DNA of 64,000 bases. Source: Imbricaverruca yamaguchii (taxonomy: Eukaryota; Arthropoda; Thecostraca; Neoverrucidae). The stretch covers positions 364,501-428,500 of the forward strand of contig JAOTOL010001567.1 in assembly GCA_034440575.1 (NCBI GenBank). Reading direction: 5' to 3'. Position numbers and translations under genes: made by a program. Shown in pieces: positions 46,446-57,979 of this stretch (its first letter is position 1; every line of letters starts with the position of its first letter). The notes under the pieces are model-generated. The model did no database searches, had not been told where the DNA came from, and saw nothing but the letters and a program-made list of their open reading frames with translations.

Positions 46446-46504
46446 TGTTTTCGATTGTGGCTTCACGACGCACTCAGCGGCTGCGACTATACGGCGTCGC
46501 GTTC
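46446..46504 (-). mobile_element. tail-only retroposon, family D type
   Basis: Sense strand GCGACGCCGTATAGTCGC ... GAGTGCGTCGTGAAGCC: the family D tail with its CGACGC/GCGTCG stem and no head. No target-site duplication found. Confidence 0.7.
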
Positions 46505-46520
46505 TATGGGACTGTTTGTT

Positions 46521-46577
46521 GATTGATTGATTATTTGTACTTGAGGGCGCGCCGACTGCGAGGTCATTTAGCGCCCA
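46521..46577 (-). mobile_element. tail-only retroposon E6, 12-bp TSD
   Basis: Sense TGGGCGCTAAATGACCTCGC ... GGCGCGCCC ... AATAATCAATCAATC. GGACTGTTTGTT at 46509-46520 and GGATTGTTTGTT at 46578-46589. Confidence 0.9.
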
Positions 46578-46672
46578 GGATTGTTTGTTCTTGATTTTTC
46601 TATGTTTAGTGTTATGTTAAGTTGGGTTGACATAGACTGGCTCAGTGCCCGTCGGTGGATCTCGTCAGCCTG

Positions 46673-46842
46673 GAGCGGGGGTGGTCGAGTGGTCAGGGTG
46701 TCGTACTCTGGACACAAAGGTCCCGGGTTCGACGCTCGCGCCGCTCGGACATTTTCCAATCCCGCGGCCCGCCGGCGAAACATTGTGGGCAGCGCCGATT
46801 AACAATTGCACAAAGTCCGTCGTGAATGGAAACTCAATTAAA
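46673..46842 (+). mobile_element. SINE family B, copy 4
   Basis: Head to tail present (GGTCGAGTGGTCAGGGTG, GGGTTCGACGCTCGCGCC, CGTCGTGAA). No clear target-site duplication. Confidence 0.9.
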
Positions 46843-46984
46843 CAAAATGTGGTTGGCCGATCTAGAGGTGACAAGGCTGTTTGAGCGGTACGAATTGTTA
46901 CAGGTGACTGGAAATCGACATGGTTATAGATTGGATGCTTCAAGTGTGCATACTCACTTTCAGCGACATATTGGAAAACGTGTT

Positions 46985-47265
46985 AGATACGGACGGGTCC
47001 ACGATAGTTAAGTGGAGAATTAGATAGTGTGGAAGGTACTTCTGATTGGGTTTATTTATGGATGATATCGTTGGTGAAAAGGACATCACACATTCATGGA
47101 ATACATTGCATAACATTTCTGCATTCTACGAAAGAGGTAAAGCCAAGCAGATGAAAGAGGTTCTAAGATTAATTTGAAGATTCCTCTTCCAGCAAACGAC
47201 TATATTATGGTCAATGTGAAGTGGCTGCTAGTTGAAGAATTTTGAGGCATTCAAATCAATCAGGA
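46985..47265 (+). repeat. unclassified dispersed repeat R1, copy 2
   Basis: Partner of 43740-44040. One frame reads LKIPLPANDYIMVNVKWLL before a stop, which could be a relic of a transposon protein. Confidence 0.75.
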
Positions 47266-47269
47266 CAGA

Positions 47270-47586
47270 TAATATATATGGTAGGTACCAACACCGTAGT
47301 CCCAATTAACGCTTTTCCACATTTTATATCACCGAAAACGACTATGATGAATTATGAACCCATGTTGCCATCTTTTGCTACCCATCCACGTCTACAGGGC
47401 CACAATGCGGACATTGATGTCGTCAAGTGCATTAACATTGAAGATTGCGTTCACACTTTTTAACCCAAACACACTTTGCTATTATAGAAAAACACATCGT
47501 TACTCGAACTTGAAAACACTACAAATGAGCCGTGCAACGAAGCTTATCACGAGGGAGACGGACGAATGTCATCAGAACAGGGCATC
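47270..47586. other. unannotated stretch
   Basis: No gene or repeat recognised. Confidence 0.45.
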
Positions 47587-47828
47587 GGATTTCCCTTCAT
47601 GGATTCCTTTAATCCCTGCACTTTCCCTTCATTGATTCCTTTAATCCCTGCACTTTCCATTCATTGATTCCTTTAATCCCTGCACTTTCCCTTCATTGAT
47701 TCCTTTAATCCCTGCACTTTCCCTTCACTGATTCATTTAATCCCTGCGCTTTCCCTTCATTGATTCCTTTAATCCCTGAACTTTCCCTTCATTGATTCCT
47801 TTAATCCCTGCACTTTCCCTTCATTGAC
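47587..47828. repeat. 32-bp minisatellite, ~7.5 copies
   Basis: Unit CTTTCCCTTCATTGATTCCT TTAATCCCTGCA. Confidence 0.95.
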
Positions 47829-48194
47829 CAAAGTGCACGACACACACTCGCAGCTCCCCGACTGATTTGCCTATGTTTGACTGAAATGATCGACCACAGT
47901 CGGTAGCACTCGCAGGGCCGCCACGTTCGTCAACCTTTGGGGCGTGCTTCTGTGTAATGAAATATAATGATTAGTAAGTCGGAAGAACAGGTTTTAAAAC
48001 CCCAGGGGAGACGTGTCCCGACAACATTCGGGGGGAGTAAACGATCTCCCCCTCCCCAGCCCTCAACGGACGTCAATGCGGAACACGTGCTCTTCCGTAC
48101 TTGGTCAAACATGTCTTGAAGGCGCTTTTGGCTGGGTCTGAATGCAGCCACAGGACATAGTGCGAAAAGGATGCGCTCCTTATGGCCTCGTTCG

Positions 48195-48375
48195 GAGGGG
48201 CGGGGATGACCGAGTGGTTAAGGTTTTGGGCTCTGGGTGCCAAAGGTCCCGGGCTCGACACCAGCGCCGCTCCTGACATCTCCCAATCCCGCGGCCCACC
48301 GGCGAAATGGTGTGGGCGGCGCCACTAGCCGTGAATGTGCAGAAATTGCGTCGCGAACCACCAAATAAACAATAC
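48195..48375 (+). mobile_element. SINE family B, copy 5
   Basis: Near-consensus, full-length, head GGGGATGACCGAGTGGTTAA. Confidence 0.93.
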
Positions 48376-48389
48376 AAACAAACGCGTCG

Positions 48390-48429
48390 TCATGGCAACG
48401 GTGCGTCTTGAACCACCCAATAAACAAAC
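48390..48429 (+). mobile_element. extra family B tail fragment
   Basis: GGTGCGTCTTGAACCACCCA ATAAACAAACAG repeats the B tail just after copy 5, either a tail-only insertion or a local duplication. Confidence 0.6.
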
Positions 48430-48884
48430 AGCCTCGCTGAGCCCAGCTGATAGTGCTGTTGTCAGCAAGCTCGGCAGAGTCAATTGGCCGATGCGAGACA
48501 GATGTCGACCTCATAAACTTTTCCACCGTATGATTGGTCGAAACTTGCCGACAGGATCGCCATCAGCTGGGCTCGAACAGGCCGTGTGCTTGCTATGGGT
48601 GACATTTCTCCCGTCCTAAGATCGGGAAAAGAGGACAAAACAAAGCTCATGCTCAGATATTCCGAAGAGGGCAGATATTCTGTGAGGGTTGCCAGTTTTA
48701 CCCAGCTGGTATGTGTAGGTGTGTTTGTGTGTGTATTAAAAAAAAATTACTTCCTAGGCTCTTGTACCACCCTACTGGGTTTCGTCTCCTGGTAAAAAGC
48801 ACGTGCCATCGCCAGTGCACTGCATTGCCCCACTGCAGCGCTGTAGTACACTTTATGCACCAACATCAATGCCAGGGAAACAAT

Positions 48885-49905
48885 CGGTGCATTTCGCTTG
48901 CCAAGTCGCAGGTGCCGGCCAAATCACGACCATTGCTTCCCATGCTGAAGTGTATGGGGAATGAAGCATTTCATCAAAATCCGATTGCATGTACGCAGCT
49001 TCAAAGGCTAGCAATGTATCAGTTAAGAAACGGCAGTATTGAGCTGTCTTAGTTCGGGGAGTCATTTCAGATGGGACACGACCGCATTCGCTCTGATCTG
49101 CATTTTGGTTAAAGTTCCCACACCCTATGTCGGGTGGGAATATCAAGACACCGGGCTAATTTACTCGTCAAACCAACGTCTGTTTGTTTGTTTGTTTGTT
49201 TATTGGTTGGTTCACGACACACTTTATGCACATTCACGGCTAATGGCGCCGCCCGCACTGTTTCGCCGGTGGGCCGCGGGATTGGGAAATGTCCTGAGTG
49301 GCGCTAGAGTCGAACCCGGGACCTTTGGTACCCATAGCCCGACACCTTAACCACTCGGCCATCCCCCCCCTCAAACCAACGTCGGTGGTGTAGCTGCCCA
49401 CAGGCCAGAAATCAGGTAAATCGTAGGGTCCGATGACATCTCGACCATTGATCCCCTGCAAATGTAGCACGACGTCAAAATTCGAATCCAGGTGTAAGCA
49501 GCTTAAAAAGTTATCAACATACAACTTAAGAAAGGGTAACATTGATCTCACCTTGACAGATGAGTCGTTTGGGATCGGACACGACCGCATTCGCTCAGAT
49601 TGGCGTTTTGATGATTGTTTCCATCTCCTGGATTGGATGGAAATATGAAGGCAGCCGGATAATTTGCCCCACAAGCCAGGTGTCGGCCACATCACACCTG
49701 CTTACATGCCAAAAATGAGACACATCGTAGCGGCTGGCCAAATCACGTCTATTGGTTCCATGCTATGCTCTTCCATGCTATCCATCCACGCTAAAGATTA
49801 TGGCAAATGTAGCATTACATCAAAATCCGAATCCATATGTATGCAGGTCAAAAGTAGGTAATACATAAGTTGGCAGGGTGTAGTTTTGAACTTAGGCCGA
49901 TGGCC
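48885..49905 (+). repeat. dispersed/tandem repeat R2, about 2.5 units
   Basis: Blocks GGACACGACCGCATTCGCTC, GGCCAAATCACG, CATCAAAATCCGA and GGGAATAT recur in order at 48885-49180, 49371-49555 and 49555-49905, interrupted by a SINE B. A further unit lies at 60845-61165. Unit roughly 330-350 bp without the SINE. Non-coding, class unknown. Confidence 0.8.
49181..49370 (-). mobile_element. SINE family B, copy 6, with 13-bp TSD
   Basis: Full-length, inserted in repeat R2. TCAAACCAACGTC at 49168-49180 and 49371-49383. Confidence 0.97.
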
Positions 49906-50334
49906 AACTTATACTGATTTGAACTAACATAAATCCAAGCTATTAGGATCCGTAGAACATTCAAGACATTCAGGAGAATAGACAAACGCATGTTCCACAG
50001 AACGTCACACCAGCGCTAAGGCAATAATATTGAGATGCATCAGTACCACAGCATCGTGCTACTGATACTGATGAATTTCCTGCTCCTCAGAAGCAAATAT
50101 TGCTCCTGGGGTGCAGTACTTCCCATAGTACAGGTACAAAGTCACGCGCAGTAACTAAGCCGCAGGCATTCGCTAGTAATGTCACCTCAAACGTCTTACG
50201 CATCCCTGAAATGCTACGGATATACTAGATTTGGATTTCCAAGTGTCGGATTCGCTTCTCATGGCGCAGGCTGTTCCGTTTTTCTCCTTTTATGCCTTCA
50301 CGTTCATAATCAACTATCAGCATCACTTTTTATG
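49906..50334. other. unannotated stretch
   Basis: No gene or repeat recognised. Confidence 0.45.
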
Positions 50335-50640
50335 TAAAAGAGAAAGAAGAGCGAAAAAGAAGAACGGAAAAGAAGAGCGAAAAAGAGGAGCGAAAAGGAA
50401 GAGCGAAAAGGAAGAGTGAAAAAGAAGAGCGCAAAAGAAGATCGCAAAAGAATAGCGAAAAAGAAGAGCGAAAAAGAAGAGCGAAAAAGAAGAGCGAAAG
50501 AGAAGAGCGAAAAAGAAGAGCGAAAGAGAAGAGCGAAAAAGAAAAGCGAGACAGAAAGAAGAGCGAGACAGAAAGAAGAGTAGACAGAGAGACAGAGAGA
50601 CAGAGAGACGGAGATACAGAGAGACAGAAAAACAGAGACA
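50335..50640. repeat. polypurine array (AGAAGAGCGAAAA)n and (GAGACA)n
   Basis: About 200 bp of 13-14 bp units of almost pure purine on the plus strand, then AGAGACAG units. The complement yields Phe/Leu/Ser-rich open frames that imitate membrane proteins. Confidence 0.93.
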
Positions 50641-51110
50641 AAGATAAATGAACGTTGATAAAAGCCATAAAAGCTCAAAACCTTTGCTGACACGAACAGT
50701 GTCGGACAATGTTTCACCTGTTATGCATCAAAGACATGTAATCCTGAGGAATAAGCCTCGTCCATTCTTTCCCCATGGCGTTCCACATTGAACTAACTGT
50801 ATGTGTATTATACCGCCATTGATACTAGTGTCATATCTATGTAACTGGTGCGTGACTAACTAAATGGCCAAACACGAATACTTCAGTGACAGATGTGTAG
50901 CCAATCGGGATCCGTTGCATACTTCTGATTTGAGCCATCGCCAGCTACGTCCACGGCGGCACTTCGCCCCAGTGACGTCACCATCACGTCGACCAATGAA
51001 ACACCGTATCCATGGTGTGGGCGCATAGCACAAACCGACACAGTCAAGCAACGGTGGTCGGCGCGGCCGGCTCACCTGCCCACACCGAGCCAAGTGGTGG
51101 ACAGTGAAGG
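50641..51110. other. upstream region of the lectin-like gene
   Basis: No recognisable core promoter motif; GC content rises from about 50930. Confidence 0.35.
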
Positions 51111-51752
51111 ATGCGGCGCGCGTGCAAGATGATCCTGTGGCTGCTGGCGGTCCCGACCGCCGGCGTCGTGCCGAACAGCCGACTGCTGCGCAACCTCGCT
51201 GGCCGCAACCACACCCAGCAGCTGCTGAAGACGACGACGGCCGCCAGCGTCGTGCAATGCGCCTCCGCGTGCACGCGCGTCGCTGCCTGCGCCAACATCG
51301 CCTTCTCGGCCGCCGGCGGCTGCCAGCTGCTCGACCGCCAGCTGATCGGCTGTCAGTTCCCCTGGACAGCCAACAACGGCAGCTGCTACCTCATGGGCAC
51401 CGACCGGCTCACCTGGGAAGAGGCGGATGTCAGGTGTCATGACCTGGGGCGGGGCGTCCATCTGACTTCGCTGCACTCGATGGAGGAGGTCAGTTTCGTT
51501 GCGGAGCTCGCGGCGGCCAGAGGAATCGCCGAGTACCATATCGGCCTGCACCACTTGCCCAGTATGGGAGACGGCCAGTTCGAGTGGGTCGACGGCAGCC
51601 CCATGGATTTCTCGTTCTGGCTCTTAAGCGAGCCCAACGATTCCACGGGAGAGAAGCTGGGCACCTACACTATCCTTTATGCTCGTAAGAAGTGGATCCG
51701 TGTACCCGCGTACTCCATCCGCCACCAATATTCCTGCATGTATGTCTACTAG
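51111..51752 (+). CDS. C-type lectin-like secreted protein, intronless
   Basis: 213 codons in one uninterrupted frame. Residues 1-19 (MRRACKMILWLLAVPTAGV) are a likely signal peptide. Residues 45-81 hold four closely spaced cysteines (50, 54, 60, 71), reminiscent of a PAN/apple module. Residues 92-209 form a C-type lectin domain: SCYLMGTDRLTWEEADVRC, HIGL at 143-146, WVDGS at 160, SEPND at 173-177, closing Cys209. EPN normally marks mannose-type Ca2+/sugar sites. The partner W-N-D reads W-I-R (195-197), and the cysteines usual before and after it are both absent (KLGTY 182-186, VPA 198-200). The long disulfide Cys109-Cys209 could still form. So secreted, lectin fold probable, calcium-dependent sugar binding doubtful. 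The first ATG is used; another lies at codon 7. Confidence 0.88.
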   Translation: MRRACKMILWLLAVPTAGVVPNSRLLRNLAGRNHTQQLLKTTTAASVVQCASACTRVAACANIAFSAAGGCQLLDRQLIGCQFPWTANNGSCYLMGTDRLTWEEADVRCHDLGRGVHLTSLHSMEEVSFVAELAAARGIAEYHIGLHHLPSMGDGQFEWVDGSPMDFSFWLLSEPNDSTGEKLGTYTILYARKKWIRVPAYSIRHQYSCMYVY

Positions 51753-52265
51753 ACCTACACATAAGGGATAGGGAAGCTGCCGACTTCCCAGTCCAGGCCT
51801 GTCCTTGACATGACATCCAGTGTGAGTCATGAAGCGTCCTCCCACTCAACTTTTCAACATCCTGGGCACGGCGCCATGCGATCCTTCTACATCCCTATCT
51901 AGAAATCTGCCGAGTGTTCAATGTGGAGGTGCTCATATATGAGCAGTTGACACATATGTTGAGGTATTGTGCCGCAAAACAGTAATTTTAGGTCGCTGAG
52001 GAACTTGCCTGTTGGAAGGCTGGCGTCGTGTCGACCTGCTGGTTGCCCATTGCACCGGGTGTGGAATGCGCGCAGCCTGTTGGACACCTCTCGTATCACT
52101 TACCTGTGGATGACTCTGTGTGAATACATCAGATACGGAAGCTAGTGTGTTTGGCCCTACTGTGGAGTTGGATGGGTGTGGGAGTACTCGAAGTTCTTCA
52201 TTTCCAGAAGTTCACAATGTCTTAGCCACGTCGACTATCATAGGATACAAACTGGGTGTATATAT
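51753..52265. other. downstream of the lectin-like gene
   Basis: No AATAAA seen in the first 300 bases; no other gene recognised. Confidence 0.4.
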
Positions 52266-52413
<148 letters not shown>

Positions 52414-52549
52414 ATATATATAATGTATATAAACCAAGATAGACGCACATCAACCCCACACAATGTTGGTGTGTTCAAAGTAGATCCACACCATTACGCT
52501 CCCAATCTGGTTTGAACTGAGTTCTCCCAAAATTGGTAAATCTACACTA

Positions 52550-52760
52550 AACTGACCTAGCCTAGCCTGGCCTAGCAGAGCCTAGCATAGCCTAACCTAT
52601 ACTTACCTAACCAAACCTAACGAAACTTAACCAAACCTAACCAAACCTGACGAAATCTAACCAAACCTAATCAAACCTAGCCAATCGTAACCTAACCAAA
52701 CCTAGCCCAACCTAACCAAGCCTGATCAATCCGAAACAATCCTGAACGAAATCTAACCAA
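52550..52760. repeat. degenerate CCTAACCAAA array
   Basis: Loose repeats of CCTAACC/AAACCTAACC and CCTAGCC. They contain CCTAA, the complement of the arthropod telomere unit TTAGG, but are not pure and are probably an ordinary minisatellite. Confidence 0.7.
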
Positions 52761-53877
52761 TTGAACACAAATGGAAGGAGACAAAGGGCTTTTCCGATGC
52801 CTGTTGCGTTAATCGTGAGCTAATTCGCTCTGCATTCAAAGGTGCTTTGGCGCAGAGTCGCTGGTCTTACTATAGAGGTCTTCGTGCGCTGTATGTTCGA
52901 AATGTTTCTGATGCAATGTTCTCTACCGGATGTGCTCACGCAACAATGTCTGGGTGCAGAACAGCCACCACGTGGAAGTACCCAAATACATGACTGACTG
53001 ACTGACTAATTAGTAGAAATTGGTGAATGTTGAACACAAAACAGCGATCGGAAGGCATTCACCTCCGATGGTTATTGTGGGCCAGAATCATGCGGCCTGC
53101 CGGCAAATGTTCGATCTCTTTTTTCCGCTCCTACATTTTGATTTGGTGAGTATAATTTTGGAGCACGTGCTTCGAGTTCTGTGTGAGCGCCATGGCCGTT
53201 CCTGTACACTGGTACGCTTACTAGCATGAATCTGTTTAATGATTGGTCAAGGGGTCACTGGAAGTGCATGGCGCCGCCATGTCATTGCCCTCCTGGCAGA
53301 CACGTATCGAGGAATGTTGATGGGGGGGGGGCACTTAAATGGAAGAAGCACCATTTCGCCGTGCTGACGGTAAGCCGTCTATGCTGACGATTCGTTTTTC
53401 ACCGACGGGAAACGGAGATGAAGTACATTTGGGAGTTCTGCAGGGAGCCTTTTCCACTCAGAGCGGCGTCACCGGCTGAACTTTTTTATGAAGGGGCTGC
53501 ACTCGAAGGACCTGTATGGGGTCGCATTTCCTTTGGGGGAGGATTGACAGTGACCCAGTCGACTCCCCTGGATCCACCAATGCCGTCTGCCAAGCCGTCA
53601 GCATTTCGTCGCCGGGGATGCCCTCTGACCAGGCACTCCGGAACGCGTAGACTTGGTGTGCATTTGATGGGCGTCAATATTATAATGCGGTGCTCCTCTC
53701 GGATAGCAAAATGCGTGTTACAAGACGGGAGACAAAACCAAAAAATCAGCGATGAAAAGCGTTGCTTTGGTGTACCAAGCTTCACGTCCTCGATGGCCTT
53801 TCTCGTGCCACCCGTTCCGATCATTTTGTGTCGGTCCACGTTCCTGCGAACTAATGCAACCCCGGTCGCTTTTTCTC
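52761..53877. other. unannotated stretch
   Basis: A 160-codon plus-strand frame (53418-53900) and a 117-codon minus-strand frame overlap, with no motif or splice support. Its end runs into the SINE that follows. Confidence 0.35.
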
Positions 53878-54205
53878 GCCCCGGTAGCTCAGTTGGTTAG
53901 AGCGCTGGCCTGCACTGGTCTCCCCTGTCCTGTCAACACAGGGTTCGAGTCTCTTCGCGCGCTCGCATTTAGCCTCCGGTCAGCAGTGTCAGTTGGCAGC
54001 TGGCCCGGTAAGGCCGGGGACCAGCTACCGGGCGGCCGTGTCGGTGCATTGATGGCACGCAAAGCTTTCGATCAAAATTATGCCGTTGAACTGGAATTCA
54101 TGGATCGGGTGATGGGGCCAGGGTTCACACGACAAGCTTTGTTTAGCGGCAGAACCCTGGCTCCTAAAGCCACCTCAGCAACAACTCTGACTAAATTTGG
54201 AAAAC
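53878..54205 (+). mobile_element. SINE family C, copy 4
   Basis: The best-preserved family C copy: GCCCCGGTAGCTCAGTTGG head, GGGTTCGAGTCTC B-box, CCAGGGTTC/GAACCCTGG hairpin intact, tail CCTCAGCAACAACTCTGAC. Confidence 0.95.
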
Positions 54206-55242
54206 AATAACAAGAAAAGAAACATCACGGCGCGCCGTTTCCGCCGCGTCGTCGGAGCTGCTGCCATTCTGGCAGTCGCCTGCAGGCACGACACCTCACC
54301 CCGCCCCCTCCTTCGAGTCGGCTTCCATTACATGGTCGGAGAAAACTTCGTCTCGTCTGCACTGGCGCGGCAAGTCCCATCTGAACGTGGTGTCTGTTGA
54401 CTGGCCAGAGGCTTCCGTCCAGCCGCGTGGACTTGGCCGGTCGCGCTCGCGACGATTTCCGATTCGACGACGCCCAGACGCCCATTCAAAACAAACAAAT
54501 GTCGTCCCATTAAAATGCTGATTTGGCGGTCTGCAGCGCTTCAGCCTCGGGGAAATGATTTCGCTTCGCTTTGGTGAATGTATGCACGCACAGATAAGCT
54601 GTCGCGGCGCGAATGTAATATCCTGCCGCCGCATCGTCTTCTGTCCATTCTCTGGGACTTTGCACATCTTGCCTTGCTGTTCGGTGTGTTGTTATCATGG
54701 GTGGAACCTTGAGATAGGCGAGGTAAAACTATACGTAGCGATGCGAGGTTTTCACTTCCGGTTAGCTTTGGCATTGATGCCCCCCCCCCACCCCACTCCC
54801 AGACATTCAGGAACTAGTAGTTTCAGGAGCCACACCACAAGCCGGAGTCATTATTTAAAGAGTTTGCCGAAATTAAGCACTTAAGTATAACTCACGAGTA
54901 GGTCACCTACTCGACCGCACCTTGACCCGCCAGTGATACCCAGTGCAATCCAGTGATATCCAGCAATAATCAGCGATACATGCTGTAAGCGGATAATTAA
55001 TGAAACCTCGAAGGTGAAGAAGCTACAGCGGAAACAGAAGGAACAGCCAAATCTCCATTGCTTCAGTATGTTGAGGAGGGAACTCGAGCCAGCAGTTGCA
55101 GAGGCTAAATCAAGAATACGCGCTTATTTTCCTCACAAAAAGAATCTCGAGCTCACAAGGTCATCATTTCTCCATTGGATTGTATATATTTGCTTACTTG
55201 TCCCTATGTATCCTATGACAACTCGGCCGGTCCGCTGTGCTG

Positions 55243-55244
<2 letters not shown>
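54206..55244. other. unannotated stretch
   Basis: No gene recognised. CAGTGATAYCCAG-type short repeats at 54930-54980 resemble the array at 56340. Confidence 0.4.

Positions 55245-55290
<46 letters not shown>
55245..55290. repeat. (CTG)15 triplet repeat
   Basis: Pure CTG run followed by ATGCTGATGCTG. The surrounding open frames have no other coding support. Confidence 0.95.
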
Positions 55291-56339
55291 ATGCTGATGC
55301 TGGGCTGTCGGTCGTTGGCCGTGACCGTCCATTCAAAACACAGCACTTTAGTTCAGGACCTCGCGTTGTTATTTTCACTCCTCAAGTCCTCAAGCACAAG
55401 CAAGACACAGCGAATTGTCAAGGAATTCGCGCAACAAACAATGCGAATTGTTCACGTAGTTCCGCACGTAAATGGTGCGAACTGTACCTCGTTCTCCCGG
55501 TTCTTGGTTGCGGCGCTCGGTCCGTCCCCAGCCAGGTCAGGTGCAGTTGGAGGTAGAGTGCTGGCCAGCCTGGTGGAGTGCGGCGGCTATGGTGATCGCA
55601 GCTCGGCGTCTGGTGATGGTCTCCCCTCCTGAGTGTTCCGTGCCATCGTATTTATGCTGGTGGGTTTATATACTGGTGGAAAACTACTGGCTGCTGGTCT
55701 CCCTCTGACCTCACGGTCCAGACGGCGGCCAGCTTCCGTCGGTATGTGGTGACGCACGAGTCTAATTATTATCCCGGAGCCTCTGTGTGTGCAGGTGAAT
55801 TGAAAAGAACCAGATGGCGTCTGATTTATGTTGGTGACAGTAGTTGGCTTCTCGGATGTAAAGTGTATCTAGCGTTTGACGGATGTTTGAGTTACGAGCT
55901 GGTCTAAGCGTGTCTGTGCATTCCGGACTGGCGTTGTGGTGGCAAAGCGGGCGAGTGGTGAATTGCTTGCCTGCAATGTGTGTTGCACAAAGTGTACTTA
56001 GCGTCGGTGCAGCGCGACACCTGTGCTTGTGCATGCGAATGCTGATGCAATGCGAGGTCAGTCGCTGCGTGTATATCTTAACTGGCGCCCGAATGTCGCG
56101 TGGCTGCTACAATCCCCCTCCTACCTGCTGTTTGTTGAGCGAGGCGCCGATACTGGCTGACTCGCCCCATGCTGCAGTGTCCTCACCTTACCCAGCCATA
56201 CATCCTTCCCAATATCCTATCGCCTATCATATCTCAATTCCTGTTGATCTCACTCATTTCGACGGGCACGATAATAGCCACCGTGGTTTGTGGATATGTC
56301 TGCAGTAAATACATATACAAATATACAAGTACAAATACT
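55291..56339. other. unannotated stretch
   Basis: No gene or element recognised. Confidence 0.45.
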
Positions 56340-56615
56340 GCTATCCAGTGACACCAACTGATACCCACCCTTAGTGCTACCCACCCGCAGTGGTACCCAC
56401 CCTCAGTGATACCCACCCACAGTGGTACCAACCTTCAGTGATATCTGCCATCAGTGACACCTACCTTCAGTGATTTTTGCCCAATGATATCCAGCGATGC
56501 CCACACTCGGTGATATCCAGTGATGCCCACACTCAGTGATATCCAGTGATGCCCACACTCGGTGATATCCAGCGATGCCCACACTCGGTGATATCCAATG
56601 ATGCCCACCGTGTCA
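56340..56615. repeat. minisatellite of CAGTGATAYCCA-type units
   Basis: First half ~16-bp units (AGTGRTACCCACCC), second half ~26-bp units (CGGTGATATCCAGYGATGCC CACACT). Confidence 0.9.
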
Positions 56616-57240
56616 TCGCATGACACCAGAGGCCAAACATATTTGTCTGATATTTGTCGCTCACCAAAAATCAGGGGACAAGGTGTGCCGCACAGCCACA
56701 TGTTGTGAGCGGATAATATGCGGCACTTTTAGTTGAAGGTGGTCGAATTTGGTAGAACCGTACGGCCTCGCACGGGAAAGGTTACCTGAAGCCTCTAGCA
56801 CCAGGCAACCGTTCACCCATCGTCCGACATGTCACCCGTCAACATATCCAGTATTATGTTTCATGCGTTGGTGATAAGCGACAAATGATCATACATTTGG
56901 TTGTTGGGGCAGCTTGCGCTCGATGACGTACACCTTCAGAAAATCGGTGTTCCTCCACAGAACAACTGGGAGAGTTCCCAAATGGAATTCTTGAAACAGA
57001 GAATCCCGCGCAGAGAATCCTGTGCAGAGAATACTGTGCAGAGAATCTTGCGTAGAGACTCCTGGAAAATCAATTCGTAGGTTCCAGCCGACCTTCGTGA
57101 CCGTTCATGGTCGTTCCGCCCCGCGACATTGCCGGACACCGCCAGCATTTGTCCTGCCATCGCCGAGGCCAACGCTGAATTCACCCATTCCTTGTATCTG
57201 CACGGGGATCATTTGATGAACTGACCTTCTAGCGTACAGT
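56616..57240. other. unannotated stretch
   Basis: Short GAGAATCCTGTGCA repeats near 56995-57050; nothing else. Confidence 0.4.
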
Positions 57241-57405
57241 TGGTTGGTTGGTCGTTGGTTTTACGACACATCGACCGTTAAGTCATGCAGCGTCGCCAAT
57301 CTCTCACGCCAATTGGTCGCGGGCGAAGATTAGCGACAGGTGAGACTCGAACCCACAGCCTTCCGATTGTGAGACGAGCAACTTACCCCAAGGCTACTCG
57401 TCCCC
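57241..57405 (-). mobile_element. SINE family A, copy 12
   Basis: Full-length. Confidence 0.92.
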
Positions 57406-57527
57406 CACTTCAGTGGTCGTCAGCGAGCGGATCAGAAGTGGTCAGACCTTCAGTAGTCCAGCAAGGAGCTCAGGGGATCGCTCTGCATCAGTGTTGACCA
57501 TAGGACTCCCACCGGTCCTGACCGCAA

Positions 57528-57604
57528 GAGTAGCGACAAGTGAGACTCTAACCCACAACCTACCGACTGTGCGACGAGCAACTTACCCCTAGACCACTCG
57601 TCCC
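57528..57604 (-). mobile_element. SINE family A, copy 13 (head only)
   Basis: Only the tRNA head is clear; diverged spacer may extend to ~57485. CTAGCGTACAGTTGG before copy 12 (57232) and CTAGCGTGAAGTTGG after this copy (57605) look like one target-site duplication enclosing both, suggesting copy 12 is nested in copy 13. Confidence 0.75.
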
Positions 57605-57908
57605 TAGCGTGAAGTTGGAGGTGCCGCCGTTCCATGCAGGCGGAGCTGGCGGTGGAATCCGTGCTATCTGCACTGGAGCATCGGCAGCCGTCAGCAACCG
57701 CTAAAGACGCCAACATATTTGCCGTTTATTCACCAAACGCCTCCTCCAGCTTCCGTCGTTGTCTACGCCGTCGGCGAGGTTCCGTTTGTGCACAAGTTCA
57801 GCACCGTTAACACGTGCGGTGACCATGGGTGTTCGGGATTTTTTAGCGAGACGATGTGCGCGACCTCGCCCGCCGCTGTTCTACCTAGTTCCGCCAATGT
57901 TCCTTTTG

Positions 57909-57962
57909 GTTGGTAATTTGGGCTTAGGGGCGCATCGACTGCTTCGGTCATATAGCGCCCAT
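57909..57962 (-). mobile_element. tail-only retroposon E7, 14-bp TSD
   Basis: Sense TGGGCGCTATATGACCGAAG ... GTCGATGCGCCCCTAAGCCC. CAATGTTCCTTTTG at 57895-57908 and 57963-57976, perfect. Confidence 0.95.
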
Positions 57963-57979
57963 CAATGTTCCTTTTGAGT

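Noticed and set aside
50310..50717. Membrane protein with many Phe/Leu/Ser segments on the minus strand
   Set aside because: Complement of a polypurine microsatellite; all three frames give the same kind of peptide.
52550..52760. Interstitial arthropod telomere (CCTAA)n
   Set aside because: Units are degenerate ~10-mers mixing CCTAACC and AAACC; no pure TTAGG run is present.
53418..53900. 160-codon open frame
   Set aside because: It overlaps an open frame on the other strand, runs into a SINE, and shows no recognisable motif.
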